64,000 bases of DNA from positions 1 through 64,000 of the forward strand of contig NZ_SRXN01000032.1 in assembly GCF_004827385.1 (NCBI RefSeq), read 5' to 3'. This stretch comes from Ensifer sp. MPMI2T (lineage in GTDB: Bacteria; Pseudomonadota; Alphaproteobacteria; Rhizobiales; Rhizobiaceae). A model generated the notes under the pieces. It worked only from the letters and a program-made list of their open reading frames with translations, had not been told where the DNA came from and ran no database searches. Position numbers and translations under genes: made by a program. Below, in pieces: positions 63,650 to 64,000 of this stretch; the stretch's first letter is position 1; each line of letters begins with the position of its first letter.

Positions 63650-64000
63650 ATGCCGCATCTGGCGCCGGCTGCATTGGTCGATCACTATCTCGGCATTTCC
63701 CGGCTGCTAGCCGGCCAGCTCGATTTCCGGTCCGCTATACGCGCGGTCGCGGCCGAGATAGCGCACATCATCCCGCACGACCATCTCGACGTCTGCATTC
63801 TGATGGTCGCTGGCAATTACCACACGGCTTACGAAACCGGCATGGACACCGCCTGGGGAAATGTCGCATCGGCGCCGGTCGACAACAGCCCGATACGCAC
63901 GCTGCTCTGGGGCGAGGTGGACCATCTGCTGACGGATGATGCCGTCAACGATCCGCGCTTCCACTTCGAGGGTGCCTTCAAGCGGCCGATCATTGAGCAG
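63650..64000 (+). CDS. GAF-domain protein, 3' end outside window
   Basis: 117 codons visible, open to the window edge. The frame starts at an ATG with GGGAGGA upstream and reads MPHLAPAALVDHYLGISRLL, then a GAF-like domain: IRAVAAEIAHIIPHDHLDVCILM, AYETGMDTAWGN, and DDAVNDPRFHFEGAFKRP. GAF domains bind small ligands. The rest, beyond the window, could be a kinase, cyclase or DNA-binding part. Divergent from the sugar operon, so it may regulate it. Confidence 0.7.
   Translation, partial: MPHLAPAALVDHYLGISRLLAGQLDFRSAIRAVAAEIAHIIPHDHLDVCILMVAGNYHTAYETGMDTAWGNVASAPVDNSPIRTLLWGEVDHLLTDDAVNDPRFHFEGAFKRPIIEQ

Overview
The window reads as alphaproteobacterial DNA of the Rhizobiaceae, most like Sinorhizobium/Ensifer. 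The evidence is the high G+C coding bias, ExoF/ExoY/ExoP-type polysaccharide proteins of rhizobial length, an ActP/HmrR copper module, dense ABC importers and a rhizobial-style intergenic palindrome. The accessory content (surface polysaccharide, solute uptake, signalling, gene remnants) would suit a megaplasmid or chromid, but that is inference. No rRNA, tRNA, CRISPR array, intact insertion sequence or replication gene was seen.

1-20.7 kb is a surface-polysaccharide locus. It holds a 5'-truncated sugar epimerase, an operon of GT-C glycosyltransferase + UbiA-type prenyltransferase + HAD phosphatase (reminiscent of polyprenyl-phosphate pentose synthesis), two GT4 glycosyltransferases, a NarL-type two-component pair, a sulfotransferase, a secreted pectate-lyase-like enzyme, a Wzx-type flippase, an ExoF-like export protein, an ExoY-like initiating transferase, a PIG-L deacetylase, a DegT aminotransferase, a Wzy-like polymerase and an ExoP-like copolymerase. 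Together these form a nearly complete Wzx/Wzy pathway for a probably modified (aminosugar, sulfated) polymer.

20.8-32.3 kb mixes envelope and signalling genes: a small exported unknown, an MscS-type channel, a glycosyltransferase/deacetylase pair, an MBL-fold hydrolase, a DUF3095 protein, a UDP-sugar dehydrogenase, a class III cyclase and a secreted polysaccharide lyase. 32.5-42.2 kb is a peptide-type ABC importer (fused ATPase, binding protein, two permeases) running into three more glycosyltransferases, met by a convergent methyltransferase gene.

43.1-47.3 kb holds the most unusual item. This is a 903-residue ABC-exporter-like protein whose nucleotide-binding domain has lost the Walker A lysine, Walker B acidic residues and H-loop histidine, and carries three copies of the motif that follows the Q-loop. 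It is followed by a cyclic-nucleotide-binding protein and an FkbM methyltransferase. 47.3-50.8 kb is a copper module (hmrR, actP, copZ) with a clear MerR-type promoter before copZ. 50.9-52.0 kb holds two gene remnants, one with an evident 2-bp frameshift.

52.5-57.8 kb is an OFA-family carboxylate transporter controlled by a Cache-type histidine kinase and an NtrC-type regulator. A consensus sigma-54 promoter and two tandem dyads lie upstream of the transporter. 58.0-63.4 kb is a sugar ABC importer operon ending in an SMP-30 lactonase, divergent from a GAF-domain gene cut by the window end.
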